Shown here: one piece after another, positions 24,376-33,926 of the stretch
Numbering within the stretch: position 1 is the stretch's first letter
How the letters are laid out: each line of letters opens with the position of its first letter
NCBI RefSeq assembly: GCF_000702665.1
Contig: NZ_JNJA01000007.1
Span: 62,001 to 126,000, forward strand
Reading direction: 5' to 3'
DNA: 64,000 nucleotides
Source: Solidesulfovibrio alcoholivorans DSM 5433
GTDB taxonomy: Bacteria > Desulfobacterota > Desulfovibrionia > Desulfovibrionales > Desulfovibrionaceae
Notes under the pieces: generated by a model
The model's database searches: none
What the model was told of the DNA's origin: nothing
Seen by the model: only the letters and a program-made list of their open reading frames with translations
Program-made: the position numbers and the translations under genes

Positions 24376-26535
24376 ATGGAAACGGAACCCCACCACGGCG
24401 TCTCCGCCGGCTCCGAGGCGACATCCATGCGCATCCGTTCGAAATTTCTCATTTTCCTGTTGGCGATGGTCATCATTCCCCTGTGCGCCCTGGGGCTCTA
24501 CGCCTGGCGGCAGACCGGCGAGCTCGGCCGGGAACTGGCCCAGGCAGCGGCCATGGCCCTGGAAAAAAACGCCTCCAAGGAACTCGAGCAGACCGCGGAC
24601 ATGCTGAGCGAAGCCAGCGCCGACACCCTGGACCTGCTCGAAACCTCCCTGTCGCTGACCGTGCGCGAAGGCGTGCAACTGCTGCAGGCCCCTCCCGGCG
24701 CGCTGCCCGCCGGCCCCGTGATCCTGGCCAAGGAATACGACAACCCGTCTTTTCCTCCGGAACTGCTCACGGACCTGCCCGGCACGGACGTGCGCGCCAC
24801 GTACGACGGCCTGGCCTTCCACCTGGCCCCGGGTCTCACCCCCGAGGCGGCAGCGCCGCAGATGCGCGCGCTATCCGGCATGCTGCCCTTTTACAACACG
24901 CTGTTTAAGCGCCACAAAAAGCTCATGCTCTTCGGCTACGTGGGCCTCGCCTCCGGCCTGCACTGCGCCTATCCCGGCCACGGCGGCTATCCCCCCGACT
25001 ACGACCCCAGACGCCGGCCCTGGTACCAGAACGCCGCCACATCCCAGGGCATCACCTGGGACATCATGACCGACGCCATCACGCGGCAGGTTCTGGCCAC
25101 CATGGCCCTGGCCCTGCGCAACAAGGACGGCAAGGTGCTCGGCGTCGCCGGCTGCGACATCCCCATGAGCGCGCTTTTCCCGGAATCCGACCTGTCGCGG
25201 ACCTGGACCGACCGCATGCGGTCCATGGTGGTGTCCTTCAACCGCCGCGATGCGCAGGGACATCCGGAACTGACCGTGGTCGCCAGCCGCGACTATGACC
25301 AGAAATCCCTGGACTGGACCGCGCCGGTGGAACTCGAGCGCATCACGTCCCCGGACGGCGAGGCCGTCCAGGCGGTCATCGACGCGCTTTCGGCCGGCAA
25401 GACGGGCGTGCGGCGGCTCACCTACCGCGGCCAGGACACGCTGTTCGCGTTCGCGCCCCTGCGCGCCAAGGAGCTGGCCGTGGTGCTGGCCGCGCCGCGC
25501 GACGTCGTGGTGGCGGACGCGCGCCGGGCCGGGGATCGCGTGCTCGGCGCGGTTTCGACCATGCTCGGGCATATCGGCTGGTTCGTGGCCGCGGCCGTGG
25601 TCGTCGTGGCCGCGATCTCGCTGCCGGCCTCGGGCACCATCGCGCGCCCGGTCATGGAACTCGCGGCCGCGGCGCGAAAGCTCGCCACGGGGGATTTTTC
25701 CGCCCGCGTCACGCCGTGCGGCAAGGACGAAATCGGGGAGCTCGCCCGCTCGTTCAACGACATGGCCCCGCAGCTGCTCGAGCGGGTCAAACTCAAAAAC
25801 GACATGGCGCTGGCCATGGAGGTGCAGCAGAACCTGCTGCCGGGACGCCCGCCGACCGTCACCGGCCTGGACGTATCGGCGCTGAGCCTCTACTGCGACG
25901 AAACGGGCGGGGACTATTTCGATTTCCTGGAATTTTCCCAGGATGACGCCGCCCATGCCGACGTGGTGGTCGGCGACGTGACCGGGCACGGCGTATCCGC
26001 GGCGCTTTTCATGGCCACGGGGCGGGCGCTTTTGCGCGGCCGCGCCATGGACCGGCCGGGGCCGGCCGCGCTTTTAACCGAGGTCAACAACCTGTTGTGC
26101 CAGGACACGCAGATGACGGGCCGGTTCATCACGCTCTTTTTCCTGCGCCTGGACCTCGCGGCCAAGGAAATGCTCTGGTGCCGCGCCGGGCACGATCCGG
26201 GCATCCTCTACGACCCGGCCACGGACCGCTTCGACCAGCTCATGGGGCCGGGCATCCCGCTCGGGGCCATGACCGGCTGGGAATACGAGGAGCTGCGCCG
26301 GCCGTGGTTCACCCCGGGCCAGGTGCTGGTGCTCTACACCGACGGCATCCACGAGGCGCGCGGGCAAAGCGACGGCATGTACGGCAAGGAGCGCATGGAG
26401 GAGATCATCCGCCGCGAGGCGGCCGGCCCGGCCTCGGCCATCGTCAACGCCCTGGTGGCGGACCTGCGCGAATTCAAGGCCGGCGCGCACCTGGAAGACG
26501 ACGTGACCCTCGTGGTCATCAAGGCGACGGCGTAG
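24376..26535 (+). CDS. Membrane receptor SpoIIE/PP2C-type serine phosphatase (Cache-HAMP-SpoIIE)
   Basis: A 719-residue signalling protein. An N-terminal membrane helix (KFLIFLLAMVIIPLCALGLY), a periplasmic Cache-type sensor (~45-385) with a typical RPWYQNAATSQG motif, and a second membrane helix (~400-425) come first. A HAMP domain (IARPVMELAAAARKLATGDF) and a SpoIIE phosphatase domain follow. The metal-binding motifs are CDETGGDYFDF and VVVGDVTGHGVSAALFMA, with LYTDGIHEARG near the C-terminus. It should dephosphorylate an anti-sigma antagonist or another Ser-phosphoprotein in response to an extracellular ligand. The ATG at 24376 is chosen because AAGGAG lies 10 bases upstream. A bidirectional terminator follows. 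Confidence 0.9.
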   Translation: METEPHHGVSAGSEATSMRIRSKFLIFLLAMVIIPLCALGLYAWRQTGELGRELAQAAAMALEKNASKELEQTADMLSEASADTLDLLETSLSLTVREGVQLLQAPPGALPAGPVILAKEYDNPSFPPELLTDLPGTDVRATYDGLAFHLAPGLTPEAAAPQMRALSGMLPFYNTLFKRHKKLMLFGYVGLASGLHCAYPGHGGYPPDYDPRRRPWYQNAATSQGITWDIMTDAITRQVLATMALALRNKDGKVLGVAGCDIPMSALFPESDLSRTWTDRMRSMVVSFNRRDAQGHPELTVVASRDYDQKSLDWTAPVELERITSPDGEAVQAVIDALSAGKTGVRRLTYRGQDTLFAFAPLRAKELAVVLAAPRDVVVADARRAGDRVLGAVSTMLGHIGWFVAAAVVVVAAISLPASGTIARPVMELAAAARKLATGDFSARVTPCGKDEIGELARSFNDMAPQLLERVKLKNDMALAMEVQQNLLPGRPPTVTGLDVSALSLYCDETGGDYFDFLEFSQDDAAHADVVVGDVTGHGVSAALFMATGRALLRGRAMDRPGPAALLTEVNNLLCQDTQMTGRFITLFFLRLDLAAKEMLWCRAGHDPGILYDPATDRFDQLMGPGIPLGAMTGWEYEELRRPWFTPGQVLVLYTDGIHEARGQSDGMYGKERMEEIIRREAAGPASAIVNALVADLREFKAGAHLEDDVTLVVIKATA

Positions 26536-26545
26536 CGCGGACATG

Positions 26546-26580
26546 AAAAAGGCCGGGAATCCCGGCCTTTTCTTTTTCTT
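26546..26580. terminator. Bidirectional terminator
   Basis: AAAAAGGCCGGG-AAT-CCCGGCCTTTTCTTTTT between the convergent SpoIIE and aldolase genes. The stem is perfect, with a T-run on the plus strand and an A-run that becomes T on the minus strand. Confidence 0.9.
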
Positions 26581-26596
26581 CAGAAAACCTTGCGCC

Positions 26597-27457
26597 TCAG
26601 TCCCCGGCGACGTCCCCCTCCCCCTCGGCCTGGTCAGCTTCGGCCGCCGCCTGGGCGGCGCGGCTGGCGGCAAGCGCCGCCTCGGCCGCTTCGAGTTCCT
26701 CGCGGCCGTGCACGAGTTCCACGATGCGGCGCATGGCCTCGCGCGGGTTCGGATTCTGGAAGACGTTGCGGCCGATGCACGTGCCCGCCGCGCCCGCATT
26801 CAGGGCGTCGGCGACCATGGCCGCGAAGCTCTTGAAATCCGCCCGCGACGGCCCGCCCGTGACCACCACCGGCGCGGACGAACCGGCGACGGCCCGGGAA
26901 AAGCTGCGCGCGTCCCCGGAATAGGGCACGCCCGTCACGTCGGCGCCGAGTTCCGCGCCGAGGCGTATGCAGTGGTTGATCAGGCTCGGGTCGTTTTCGT
27001 TGACCACCCGCTCGCCCTTGGGGGCAATAAGCGCCAGCACCGGAACGCCCAGGCCATGCGCCTCGTCCACGATGGCCCCGAGGTCCGCGAGCATCCTGTC
27101 CTCGAGCTCGTTGGCGATATTGACCATGACCGCCACCATGTCCGCGCCGATGCGCAGCGCCTCGGCCGCGCCGCACATGAGGCTGCGGGCATAGGGCGGC
27201 AGGCAGTGGCGCGTGCCGCCGGAAAGCTGGGCCACGGCCGTGGCGAAAAGCGGCACGTCGGGCAGATGCGCCCGCAGCGCCCCCTTGTTGAGCACGATGC
27301 CCTGGATGGGAAATTCGCCGACCATGGCGACAAGGCTCGCCAGTTCCTCCAGGCCGCTTAACATCCCCTCCATGACGCCGTGGTCCAGGGGGGCGATGAC
27401 GGTCCTGCCCGTGCGGGGGTGAAAAAGCCTTGCCAGTTTGCGGTCGCTGCCGTGCAT
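26597..27457 (-). CDS. DhnA-type class I aldolase paralog, apparently without the Schiff-base Lys
   Basis: A 286-residue TIM-barrel protein of the FbaB/DhnA/LsrF group. It has TVIAPLDHGVMEG at the N-terminus, an LNKG strand, VNENDPSLINHCIRLGAELG and the VVVTGGPSRADFKSF phosphate-binding region. In family members the strand after the GAELGAD helix carries the catalytic Lys (IVKTPYTGD-like). Here it reads VTGVPYSGD, with Gly in that place. An Ala/Glu-rich 30-residue tail is unusual. Either activity is lost or altered, or the Lys is supplied elsewhere. Substrates in related enzymes are fructose 1,6-bisphosphate or the precursor of the alternative aromatic pathway. It is preceded by the methyltransferase gene on the same strand with a short gap. 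Confidence 0.75.
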   Translation of the reverse strand: MHGSDRKLARLFHPRTGRTVIAPLDHGVMEGMLSGLEELASLVAMVGEFPIQGIVLNKGALRAHLPDVPLFATAVAQLSGGTRHCLPPYARSLMCGAAEALRIGADMVAVMVNIANELEDRMLADLGAIVDEAHGLGVPVLALIAPKGERVVNENDPSLINHCIRLGAELGADVTGVPYSGDARSFSRAVAGSSAPVVVTGGPSRADFKSFAAMVADALNAGAAGTCIGRNVFQNPNPREAMRRIVELVHGREELEAAEAALAASRAAQAAAEADQAEGEGDVAGD

Positions 27458-27481
27458 GCATCCTCCGAATCGCGAGATCGA

Positions 27482-28846
27482 TTACCTGTCCGACCACAGG
27501 AGCCGCGCCCCCTTGCGGGAAGCGAACCCCAGGGGCAGGCCGCGAAAAAAAAGTCCCGGCCGCGCCGGCAGCGCGGCCGCCGGCAGGCTTTGCCCGGCCA
27601 GGAGTGCCTCGATACGGGAAAGCGCGTCCTCGTTCAACCCCGCTCCTTCGCGCCACGGCGCAAGGAGCGCCCGGGCCCGGGCATGGGGCCGGAACACCCC
27701 GGCCCGGAACGTGCCCAGCGCATGCCCCTGGTAGCGCAGCCCTTCCGGCAGCCCGGCCGCAGCGGCATGGATGAAAAACACCTTGTCGCCGAACACCCGG
27801 GCCTCGCCGGGCGGCAGGCCCGCCGGATCGCAGCCGGCGGCGACGAGATTTTTCTCTTCAAGGGGCACGCCGGGAAAGCCGCGCCCGGCGTCGGACGAAA
27901 CCGCGCCAGCGGTCTTGACGAAAAGGGCCATGTAAAAGCCCTGCGCCGCCGACGCCTGGCTGTCCACGCGCAAAACCCCCGACACGTCCGCGCGGGCCGG
28001 GGCCTCGAACACGAATCCGGCCGGAGGATCGAGCGGCACGGGGGCCAGGGGCAGTTCGTCCAGGGCGAAGCGCGTCTGGTCCTCGTTTTCCGCCACGTTG
28101 GTCGTGCAGGTGGAGTAGAGAAGCCGCCCGCCCGGGGCGAGCAGCCGCGCCGCCGTGGCGAGCAGCTTGCGCTGGAGCGCGACCAGGGGCGCGACCTTGT
28201 CGCCGGCCCAGATCTTCGCCGCCTGGGGATTCTTGTCCAGGGTGCCCCAGCCGCTGCACGGCGGATCGAGCAGGATATGGCTGAAAAACCCTTCCGGGAA
28301 ATACGGCTCCAGGTCCGTGGTCGCGCAGGTGGCGGCATTGGCGAGGCTTTCGCGGAAAAGCGTCTGGCGCAGCGTCGCGAGCCGGTCCGGCGACGGTTCG
28401 TTGCCGAGCACGAAGCCCTCTTTCCCCACGAGCTGGGCGAGAAAGCCGGTCTTGCCGCCGGGCGCGGCGCACATGTCGAGCACCCGCGCCCCGGGCGGCG
28501 GGTCGAGCAGCAGCGGCGGCAGCATGGACGAGCGGTCCTGGATGTGGATGTAGCCGAAGCGCGCGGCGAGCGAACTCCCGAGCGGCACGGGCTCGGCCAC
28601 GACCTTGCGGCACCACGGGGAAAAGGGCTCGGGCGCGAAGGTGTGGCCCGTGGCGGCGAGCAGGTCCTCGACGCGTTCGCGGTCCCCGGGCGCGCAGACC
28701 AGGCGGAAGGAACGCCCGCCGGCCCGCGCGGCCGCATCGGGTGATGCGGGCGACTCGGGCGCAGCGGCAGCGGCGGAACCGGGAACGTCAGACAGGACGT
28801 GCGTGTCACGGGCATCGGGACGGCGTTGTGCGGGGCGCGGCGGCAT
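27482..28846 (-). CDS. RsmB/RsmF-type rRNA m5C methyltransferase
   Basis: A 454-residue SAM-dependent RNA cytosine-5 methyltransferase. The SAM-binding motif is [18 protein letters not shown] (~120), motif IV is [16 protein letters not shown] (~193-208, with the release Cys) and motif VI is [17 protein letters not shown] (~241, catalytic Cys). The C-terminal ~130 residues resemble the PUA-like/RsmF tail. The N-terminal ~45 residues are low-complexity and Ala-rich, so the start could be internal. It probably methylates 16S rRNA; the exact position is not predictable. It lies 24 bases upstream of the aldolase on the same strand. Confidence 0.9.
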   Translation of the reverse strand: MPPRPAQRRPDARDTHVLSDVPGSAAAAAPESPASPDAAARAGGRSFRLVCAPGDRERVEDLLAATGHTFAPEPFSPWCRKVVAEPVPLGSSLAARFGYIHIQDRSSMLPPLLLDPPPGARVLDMCAAPGGKTGFLAQLVGKEGFVLGNEPSPDRLATLRQTLFRESLANAATCATTDLEPYFPEGFFSHILLDPPCSGWGTLDKNPQAAKIWAGDKVAPLVALQRKLLATAARLLAPGGRLLYSTCTTNVAENEDQTRFALDELPLAPVPLDPPAGFVFEAPARADVSGVLRVDSQASAAQGFYMALFVKTAGAVSSDAGRGFPGVPLEEKNLVAAGCDPAGLPPGEARVFGDKVFFIHAAAAGLPEGLRYQGHALGTFRAGVFRPHARARALLAPWREGAGLNEDALSRIEALLAGQSLPAAALPARPGLFFRGLPLGFASRKGARLLWSDR

Positions 28847-28962
28847 GCCCGAACCTACAGCGGCGCGGCGGCGTTGAAAAGCCCCGCCGGGGGCCTGTCC
28901 CCTTGCAAAAGTCCCGCCCGCCGCCTATGCAGGGTCCGCCAAACACGCGCAAAGGAGCCACC

Positions 28963-29616
28963 ATGGATTTTCACGCGCATCTGATCGATTTCGTACTGCA
29001 CGTCGACAAATATTTAAACGCCCTCGCCGCGCAGTACGGCGTCTGGACCTACCTGATCCTGTTCGCGATCATCTTTTGCGAGACAGGGCTCGTGGTCACG
29101 CCGTTCCTGCCCGGCGATTCGCTGCTCTTCGCCACGGGCGCACTGTGCGGCGGCGGCGTGCTCGACCCCAACCTCATCTTCATCCTGCTCGTTTCCGCGG
29201 CGTTTCTCGGCGACAATGTCAACTACTGGATCGGCAGGCGCGTGGGACCGGCGGTGTTCGAGCGCGAAAAGACGCGCTTTTTCAAGAAGGAATACCTGAT
29301 GCGCGCCCACGCCTTCTACGAGCGCCACGGCGGCAAGACCGTGATCATCGCCCGGTTCGTGCCCATCGTGCGCACGTTCTCGCCGTTCGTGGCCGGCATC
29401 GCCCACATGACCTACGCCAAGTTCCTGGCCTACAGCGTGACCGGCGCGGTCGTCTGGGTGGGCATCTTCGTCTACGCCGGCTACTTTTTCGGCAACATGC
29501 CGTTTATCAAACGCAATTTCAGCGTGGTCATCGTGGCGATCATCATCATCTCGGTGCTGCCCGGGGTGATCGAATACCTGCGCCACCGCCGCGCCGCCGC
29601 CAAGGTCGAGGAATAG
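28963..29616 (+). CDS. DedA-family membrane protein
   Basis: A 217-residue inner-membrane protein of the DedA/VTT family, linked in bacteria to lipid-carrier recycling and proton-motive-force maintenance. Diagnostic sequence includes [20 protein letters not shown], a re-entrant ENYWIGRR-like [12 protein letters not shown], and the second re-entrant loop [20 protein letters not shown] with conserved Arg. AAAGGAG lies 7 bases before the ATG; the upstream in-frame extension lacks homology. It is monocistronic and followed by a polypurine/hairpin repeat. Confidence 0.93.
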   Translation: MDFHAHLIDFVLHVDKYLNALAAQYGVWTYLILFAIIFCETGLVVTPFLPGDSLLFATGALCGGGVLDPNLIFILLVSAAFLGDNVNYWIGRRVGPAVFEREKTRFFKKEYLMRAHAFYERHGGKTVIIARFVPIVRTFSPFVAGIAHMTYAKFLAYSVTGAVVWVGIFVYAGYFFGNMPFIKRNFSVVIVAIIIISVLPGVIEYLRHRRAAAKVEE

Positions 29617-29711
29617 AGAGAGGGAGAGGGAGGAGGGGGAAGAGAGAGGGGGAGAATGCCTCCGGCGGCCAGGAGGGGCCGAGGACCCCTCCTGGACCAC
29701 CCCGAAAGGGA
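29617..29711 (+). repeat. Polypurine-hairpin intergenic repeat, copy A
   Basis: A GA-rich tract follows the DedA stop, then ATGCCTCCGGCGGCC (from 29656) and a perfect 10-bp hairpin CCAGGAGGGG/CCCCTCCTGG (29669-29695), then ACCACCCC. The same architecture recurs at 37,377 and 62,614, always just after a gene on the plus strand. It probably acts as a terminator or 3'-end stabiliser. Confidence 0.85.
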
Positions 29712-29794
29712 GGAGCCCAGTGCGCCATGCGATGCGGCACGACGCAGGTATGTCCCGCCACACGCTTTCGCGAAGAGGCGGTTGGCCCGCCGCT

Positions 29795-30196
29795 TCAGCG
29801 CACGGGGTAGCTGCCGGAACAGCCGTCGCCCTCGGCAATGCCGTCGCGCCAGCGCTTGAGCGCCTCCGTGCGCTGCCTGGTCAGCGCCACGACCTCCGTG
29901 CAATAGCAGTAGTTGTACATCGATCCGTATTCCATCTGGACGTCCTCGGCCGGATAGCGCGCGGCCATCTCGGCATCGCGAAACGCCACCCAGGCGCGCT
30001 GCGCCGCGCGAAACTTGGCCGTGAAACGCTTGTCCCCGGCATTTTGCCGCAAGACGGCCTGATAGACCGCGTTGAGTTCGCGATCGGCCGCGGCGGAACC
30101 GGCGCATGCCTGCGCGTTGATTTCGGCCTGGGACTGGGCCCGCGCAACAGCTGCGACTGCAAGCAGCAGCAGGACGCACAGGACGCTCACGCGCAT
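29795..30196 (-). CDS. LprI/DUF1311-like secreted protein
   Basis: A 133-residue exported protein. A signal peptide (MRVSVLCVLLLLAVAAVARA) ends at AQSQ. The mature part matches the lysozyme-inhibitor LprI N-terminal domain (DUF1311): ACAGSAAADRELNAVYQAVL, then KFRAAQRAWVAFRDAEMAAR, with paired Cys including MYNYCYCTEVV. The ATG at 30196 has GGAGG 4 bases upstream; the longer frame is non-homologous. It is periplasmic or secreted. Lysozyme inhibition is only suggested by the family name. Confidence 0.85.
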   Translation of the reverse strand: MRVSVLCVLLLLAVAAVARAQSQAEINAQACAGSAAADRELNAVYQAVLRQNAGDKRFTAKFRAAQRAWVAFRDAEMAARYPAEDVQMEYGSMYNYCYCTEVVALTRQRTEALKRWRDGIAEGDGCSGSYPVR

Positions 30197-30326
30197 AAGG
30201 CCTCCGCTTCGCCGGGGCGAATCGCCCCGGATTACTGTTGACGCCGTGGCCGGCTGCGGGCCATCAGGGAGAAAGAACGCCCCGGCCGACAAGGCATCCA
30301 CAGGCGAAACACGCGCAGGAGCAGAA

Positions 30327-30770
30327 GTGGACAGCGCGCCCTCCCCTCCCCCGCCATCGCGCGCGGCCCGCCTCCTCTGGGCCACGGCCGTCGTCGCCGG
30401 CTACCCGCCGGCATTCCTTTTCGCCTACCTGCTCGATTTCGGCCTGCCCTACGGCACGATCCCCCTGGAGACCAACGTCGTCATGCCGGTTTTCCCGGTC
30501 CTGGCGGCCCTGCTGGCGGCTATCGCCCTTGCGCGCTACCGGCTGTGGCGGGCGCTGCGCCGCCGGTTTCGCCACGACGACGGCAAGGACGCCTGGCTCC
30601 GTTTCCGCCTGGCCCACAAGCCTGCCGCGCTGTGCCTGCCGCTGACGCTCCCCTTGTGCTTCGCGCCCATGGAAGGCAACGCCTTCGGCTTCCTCGTCCT
30701 CCCGACGCTGCTCCTGCTGACGCTCACGATCGGCGTCTGGGTCCAGCGCCGGCTCTGGCGGCGGGGCTAA
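30327..30770 (+). CDS. Hypothetical membrane protein, 147 aa
   Basis: A small membrane protein of unknown function with three or four hydrophobic segments: LLWATAVVAGYPPAFLFAYL, VMPVFPVLAALLAAIALA and VLPTLLLLTLTIGVW. A basic loop (YRLWRALRRRFRHDDGKDAW) lies between them. I start it at GTG 30327, preceded by AGGAG at 5 bases, because the longer ATG frame runs antisense through the LprI-like gene. Its stop overlaps that of the convergent transglycosylase gene by 3 bases. Confidence 0.6.
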   Translation: MDSAPSPPPPSRAARLLWATAVVAGYPPAFLFAYLLDFGLPYGTIPLETNVVMPVFPVLAALLAAIALARYRLWRALRRRFRHDDGKDAWLRFRLAHKPAALCLPLTLPLCFAPMEGNAFGFLVLPTLLLLTLTIGVWVQRRLWRRG

Positions 30771-31552
30771 TCGGCCCTGCCCTTTCCCTTCTTTTTCGCC
30801 TTGGCCGCGACGACATTCTTCTTGGGCGCAAGGCCGGGATGGTCTGCCTTGAGCATGGCGTAGCGGGTCAGGATGCGCGAGACGTAGTTGCGCGTCTCGG
30901 GGATGTTCGGGATGCCGCCGCAGCGGGCCACGGTCTCGGGGCCGGCGTTGTAGGCGGCCAGCGCCAGGGAAAGGTCGCCGAAGCGGCTGAGGAGCGATTG
31001 CAAAAACTTCGCCCCGGTGGCCACGTTGCGCTCGGGGTCGAAGGGGTTGGCCACGCCGTAGGTGGCCTGGGTCGCGGGCATGAGCTGCATGAGCCCGGCC
31101 GCGCCCTTGGGCGAGACGGCGCAGGCGGAAAAGCGCGATTCCTGCTCGATGACCGCATAGAGCAGTTCCGGCTCGAGGCCCGTAGCCCGGCTCTTGTCGC
31201 GCACGATATCAAGCAGCGGCCCGGATTCGATCACGGCGGGATAGCCGCCCGGGCCAAGCGGCGCCGTGCCCATGCGCACGTAGGACCGGGTGGCCTCGAG
31301 AATCCAGCCGTCCTTGCGGTCCTTGGACACCGCGCCGAGGTCGCTGATGCGCTTCTTGATGGCCGCAAAGCCCATTTTCGGGTCCTTGGGGCCTTCAAAA
31401 AGCAGCACGTACTTGTCGTCGAGGGGCTCTTCGCTCAGATGCACGAGGCCGTAATCGTCCTCGTAGCCGTAGAGCGTATACGCGCCCGCATGAAGCGGGA
31501 AAAGGAAAACGGCCCCGCCGAGGAGCAGGGCCGTGAGATGCGGATGCCGCAT
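30767..31552 (-). CDS. SLT-family lytic transglycosylase
   Basis: A 261-residue exported enzyme that cleaves peptidoglycan glycan strands. A signal peptide (LTALLLGGAVFLFPLHAGA) is followed by a ~100-residue N-terminal region (YTLYGYEDDYGLVHLSEEP) of the kind found in these proteins. The C-terminal SLT domain has the catalytic Glu in VIEQESRFSACAVSPKGAAG, then LMQLMPATQATYGVANPFDP and LALAAYNAGPETV. The ATG at 31552 is selected for its GGAGG 4 bases upstream. It acts in the periplasm. Confidence 0.93.
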   Translation of the reverse strand: MRHPHLTALLLGGAVFLFPLHAGAYTLYGYEDDYGLVHLSEEPLDDKYVLLFEGPKDPKMGFAAIKKRISDLGAVSKDRKDGWILEATRSYVRMGTAPLGPGGYPAVIESGPLLDIVRDKSRATGLEPELLYAVIEQESRFSACAVSPKGAAGLMQLMPATQATYGVANPFDPERNVATGAKFLQSLLSRFGDLSLALAAYNAGPETVARCGGIPNIPETRNYVSRILTRYAMLKADHPGLAPKKNVVAAKAKKKGKGRAD

Positions 31553-31615
31553 TGTGCCTCCAGCCGGCTTGGCCATCCTCACATAGGACGGTGCGACCGG
31601 CCGGTCAAGGGCCGG

Positions 31616-33259
31616 CTATTTGCCGAAGGGACACTTGGGATACGTGCAGGCGCGGCACGAGAGGCACATCGCGCCCTCGGCCAAGCCGGCGAGTTCCCGG
31701 CGGGTGATCGCGACCCCGGCCAGCACCCGGGGCAGCAGCAGGTCGAAGCTCGTGGTGCGGTGGAAAAGCGCGCACGCGGGCACGCCGATGACGTCCACGC
31801 CGCCGATGCGCCCGACGAGCGCCATGGCCCCGGGCAGCACGGGCATGCCGTGCACGGCGTCGGTGAGACCGGCGTCGTCGAGGCCCGCGCGGGTGACGTC
31901 GTCGGGGTCCACGGAAAGCCCCGCCGTGGTGACGATGAGATCCGCGCCGGCGGCAAGGAGCCGGCGCACGCCTTCGGCCACGGCGGCCCGGTCGTCCGGG
32001 ACGGTGACCGCGGCCACGACCGAGCCGCCGAGCGCCTCGACCTTGGCGCGCACCACCGGCTCGAACTTGTCCTCGATGAGCCCCGAATGGATTTCCGTGC
32101 CCGTGACCAGCACGCCGGTGCGCGGCTGGCGCAACGGCCGCACCACGAAAAGCGGGCCCTCGGCCAGCACGTGCATGGCCGCGTCGAACACCCGGCGCGG
32201 CAGGTAGAGCGGAATGGCGCGGCAGCCGGCCACGGGCTTGCCGGCCTCGACCACGAGGCTGTCCTGGCGGCTGGCGCACATGACGCCTTCGATCATGTTG
32301 AATTTCGTAAGCCGCGCCTTGTCGAGGGTGAAAAAGCCGTCTGCGGCGGCGAGCAGTTCCACCTTGCCCTCGCGCGGCGGGCCGGAGGTGACGAGCCCGG
32401 GACCGCACATGGCCTCGGCAAAGGCCAGGGCGGCCTCGTTTTCATGCACGAACGCGCCGCCCGGTTCGGACAGGTCCTCCACGTAGACGCGGTTCTTGCC
32501 CATGGTCTGCAGGCGGCAGACGTCGCCGGCGGTGATGTCCGCGCCGGCGGTCACGGCCACGCCCTTGGACGTGCCGGGCTCGATGCGGGTCATGTCGTGC
32601 AGGGCGCGGCGGCCGGCGGCCTCGCCCACGGGCATGGCGCGCAGCTTCGGGGAATCGCCCTCGCGCAGGTACGGGGCCTCGCCGGCGCAGCCGCGGCAGA
32701 TGGCGCCGTCGGCCTTGGGATAGCCCTCGCCGCACACCGGGCACACGCCGATGGCCCCCATGTGGGGCTTGGCCACGAAATCCGGGCGCACCTTCACCTT
32801 GGCCACGAGGCACAGGTCGCGGCCGCCGGATTTGATCTCGGCGAAAAGCCGCGCGCGGTCCTGCTCCTTTTTCGGCTTGGTCTTGAGATACCAGGCGTGG
32901 ATCTCGGGCCAGGCCTTCAAATGTTCGGGATCGAGCCAGACGCGGTAGCCTTCGCCCGTGAACTTGTCGTAGAGCGAAAGCGCGTAACGGCCGAGGTTGC
33001 GCACCCGCATCCAGCCGTTGCCGTAGCTTGGCGGAGTGAGGATCTGCACGGCATCGGGCAGGCATTTATTGGTTTCCACAACGGCGTCGAAGAGCGTGCC
33101 CTCGGGCAGAAACGCCCGGGCCGCATCGACCATGAAGCCGCCGATGATCAGCCCCGGCGCGGGATTGCCGTGGAAGGCGGCGGCGACTTCGAGAAATTCC
33201 TCGAAGGAATAGGGCCCGATGGAGCTGTCGGCCGCCATCAGTTCAGTCACATTTGACAT
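31616..33259 (-). CDS. FmdE-like / molybdopterin-binding (MoeA/MogA-type) fusion protein
   Basis: A 547-residue cytoplasmic protein. Residues ~1-150 resemble FmdE (PYSFEEFLEVAAAFHGNPAP, then GLIIGGFMVDAA). A zinc-knuckle region has CPVCGEGYPKADGAICRGC (~173). From ~220 onward there is a MoeA/MoCF-type segment with VLVTGTEIHSGLIEDKF and DLIVTTAGLSVDPDDVTR. A C-terminal Cys cluster CLSCRACTYPKC may hold an Fe-S centre or zinc. FmdE proteins accompany molybdenum or tungsten formylmethanofuran and formate-type enzymes. Here the gene belongs to an operon with a MarR regulator and a molybdopterin oxidoreductase, so cofactor insertion or delivery is the likely role. Confidence 0.8.
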   Translation of the reverse strand: MSNVTELMAADSSIGPYSFEEFLEVAAAFHGNPAPGLIIGGFMVDAARAFLPEGTLFDAVVETNKCLPDAVQILTPPSYGNGWMRVRNLGRYALSLYDKFTGEGYRVWLDPEHLKAWPEIHAWYLKTKPKKEQDRARLFAEIKSGGRDLCLVAKVKVRPDFVAKPHMGAIGVCPVCGEGYPKADGAICRGCAGEAPYLREGDSPKLRAMPVGEAAGRRALHDMTRIEPGTSKGVAVTAGADITAGDVCRLQTMGKNRVYVEDLSEPGGAFVHENEAALAFAEAMCGPGLVTSGPPREGKVELLAAADGFFTLDKARLTKFNMIEGVMCASRQDSLVVEAGKPVAGCRAIPLYLPRRVFDAAMHVLAEGPLFVVRPLRQPRTGVLVTGTEIHSGLIEDKFEPVVRAKVEALGGSVVAAVTVPDDRAAVAEGVRRLLAAGADLIVTTAGLSVDPDDVTRAGLDDAGLTDAVHGMPVLPGAMALVGRIGGVDVIGVPACALFHRTTSFDLLLPRVLAGVAITRRELAGLAEGAMCLSCRACTYPKCPFGK

Positions 33260-33307
33260 AACGACCCCTGGGACGCGTCCCCTGATACGGGACGCGGACG
33301 TGCGATG

Positions 33308-33787
33308 CTACGAAACGTTGGCGTAGACGCGGTTGAGCAGGCTTTTGAGGGTCTCGACCTCTTGCTTGGACAGGCCGCGGCAGGCCTGCTGGTAGCACTC
33401 CGTGCCGAGGGCGAGGAGCCGGGGCTCGAGAGCGCGTCCGGCGTCGGTGAGCACGATGTGGTGGCTGCGCCGGTCCCTGGGATCGGGTTCCCGGGCGACG
33501 AGCCCCTTGTCTTCGAGAATCTTGAGCAGCCGCGTGACGTTGGGCTTGTCCTTGTCCGCGCGCCGGGCCAGCTCCACGGGCGTCTGCCCGTCGGCTTCCC
33601 ACAGCAGGTTCAGGATGCCCCACTGGTCCACGGTAATGTCCTCGCCGGCTTCCTGCAAAATGACGTTGCCGAGCAGGCGCAGCTTGAGCGCCGTGCGCAC
33701 GAGCAGGAAGCCCAGCGACTGGCGCAGGGGATAGGGACGCAGGTCCTCGGAGGTGGGCGGCGTGCTTTCCATGAGGATTATGTTCAT
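33308..33787 (-). CDS. MarR-family transcriptional regulator
   Basis: A 159-residue winged-helix regulator. The core DITVDQWGILNLLWEADGQT, then ELARRADKDKPNVTRLLKIL and GLVAREPDPRDRRSHHIVLT, is typical MarR, with helical dimerisation ends. It lies between the FmdE-like and oxidoreductase genes and probably regulates them. The start is ambiguous: ATG 33787 or 33772, neither with a ribosome-binding site. A TTGACC-16-TTATGA promoter overlaps the first, so the message may be leaderless and use 33772. The ligand is unknown. Confidence 0.85.
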   Translation of the reverse strand: MNIILMESTPPTSEDLRPYPLRQSLGFLLVRTALKLRLLGNVILQEAGEDITVDQWGILNLLWEADGQTPVELARRADKDKPNVTRLLKILEDKGLVAREPDPRDRRSHHIVLTDAGRALEPRLLALGTECYQQACRGLSKQEVETLKSLLNRVYANVS

Positions 33788-33926
33788 AACAACAAAAGAA
33801 CCGCGGGTCAACGGACTTTATGAATTTTCGTGACCCTCGCATGGTGGCTCCGTTACGGTTTCCCACAAGGGCGAAACGCCGGCAACCCTGTGCATTGCTG
33901 ACGTTTCGCCTGTTTTATCGGGACGA

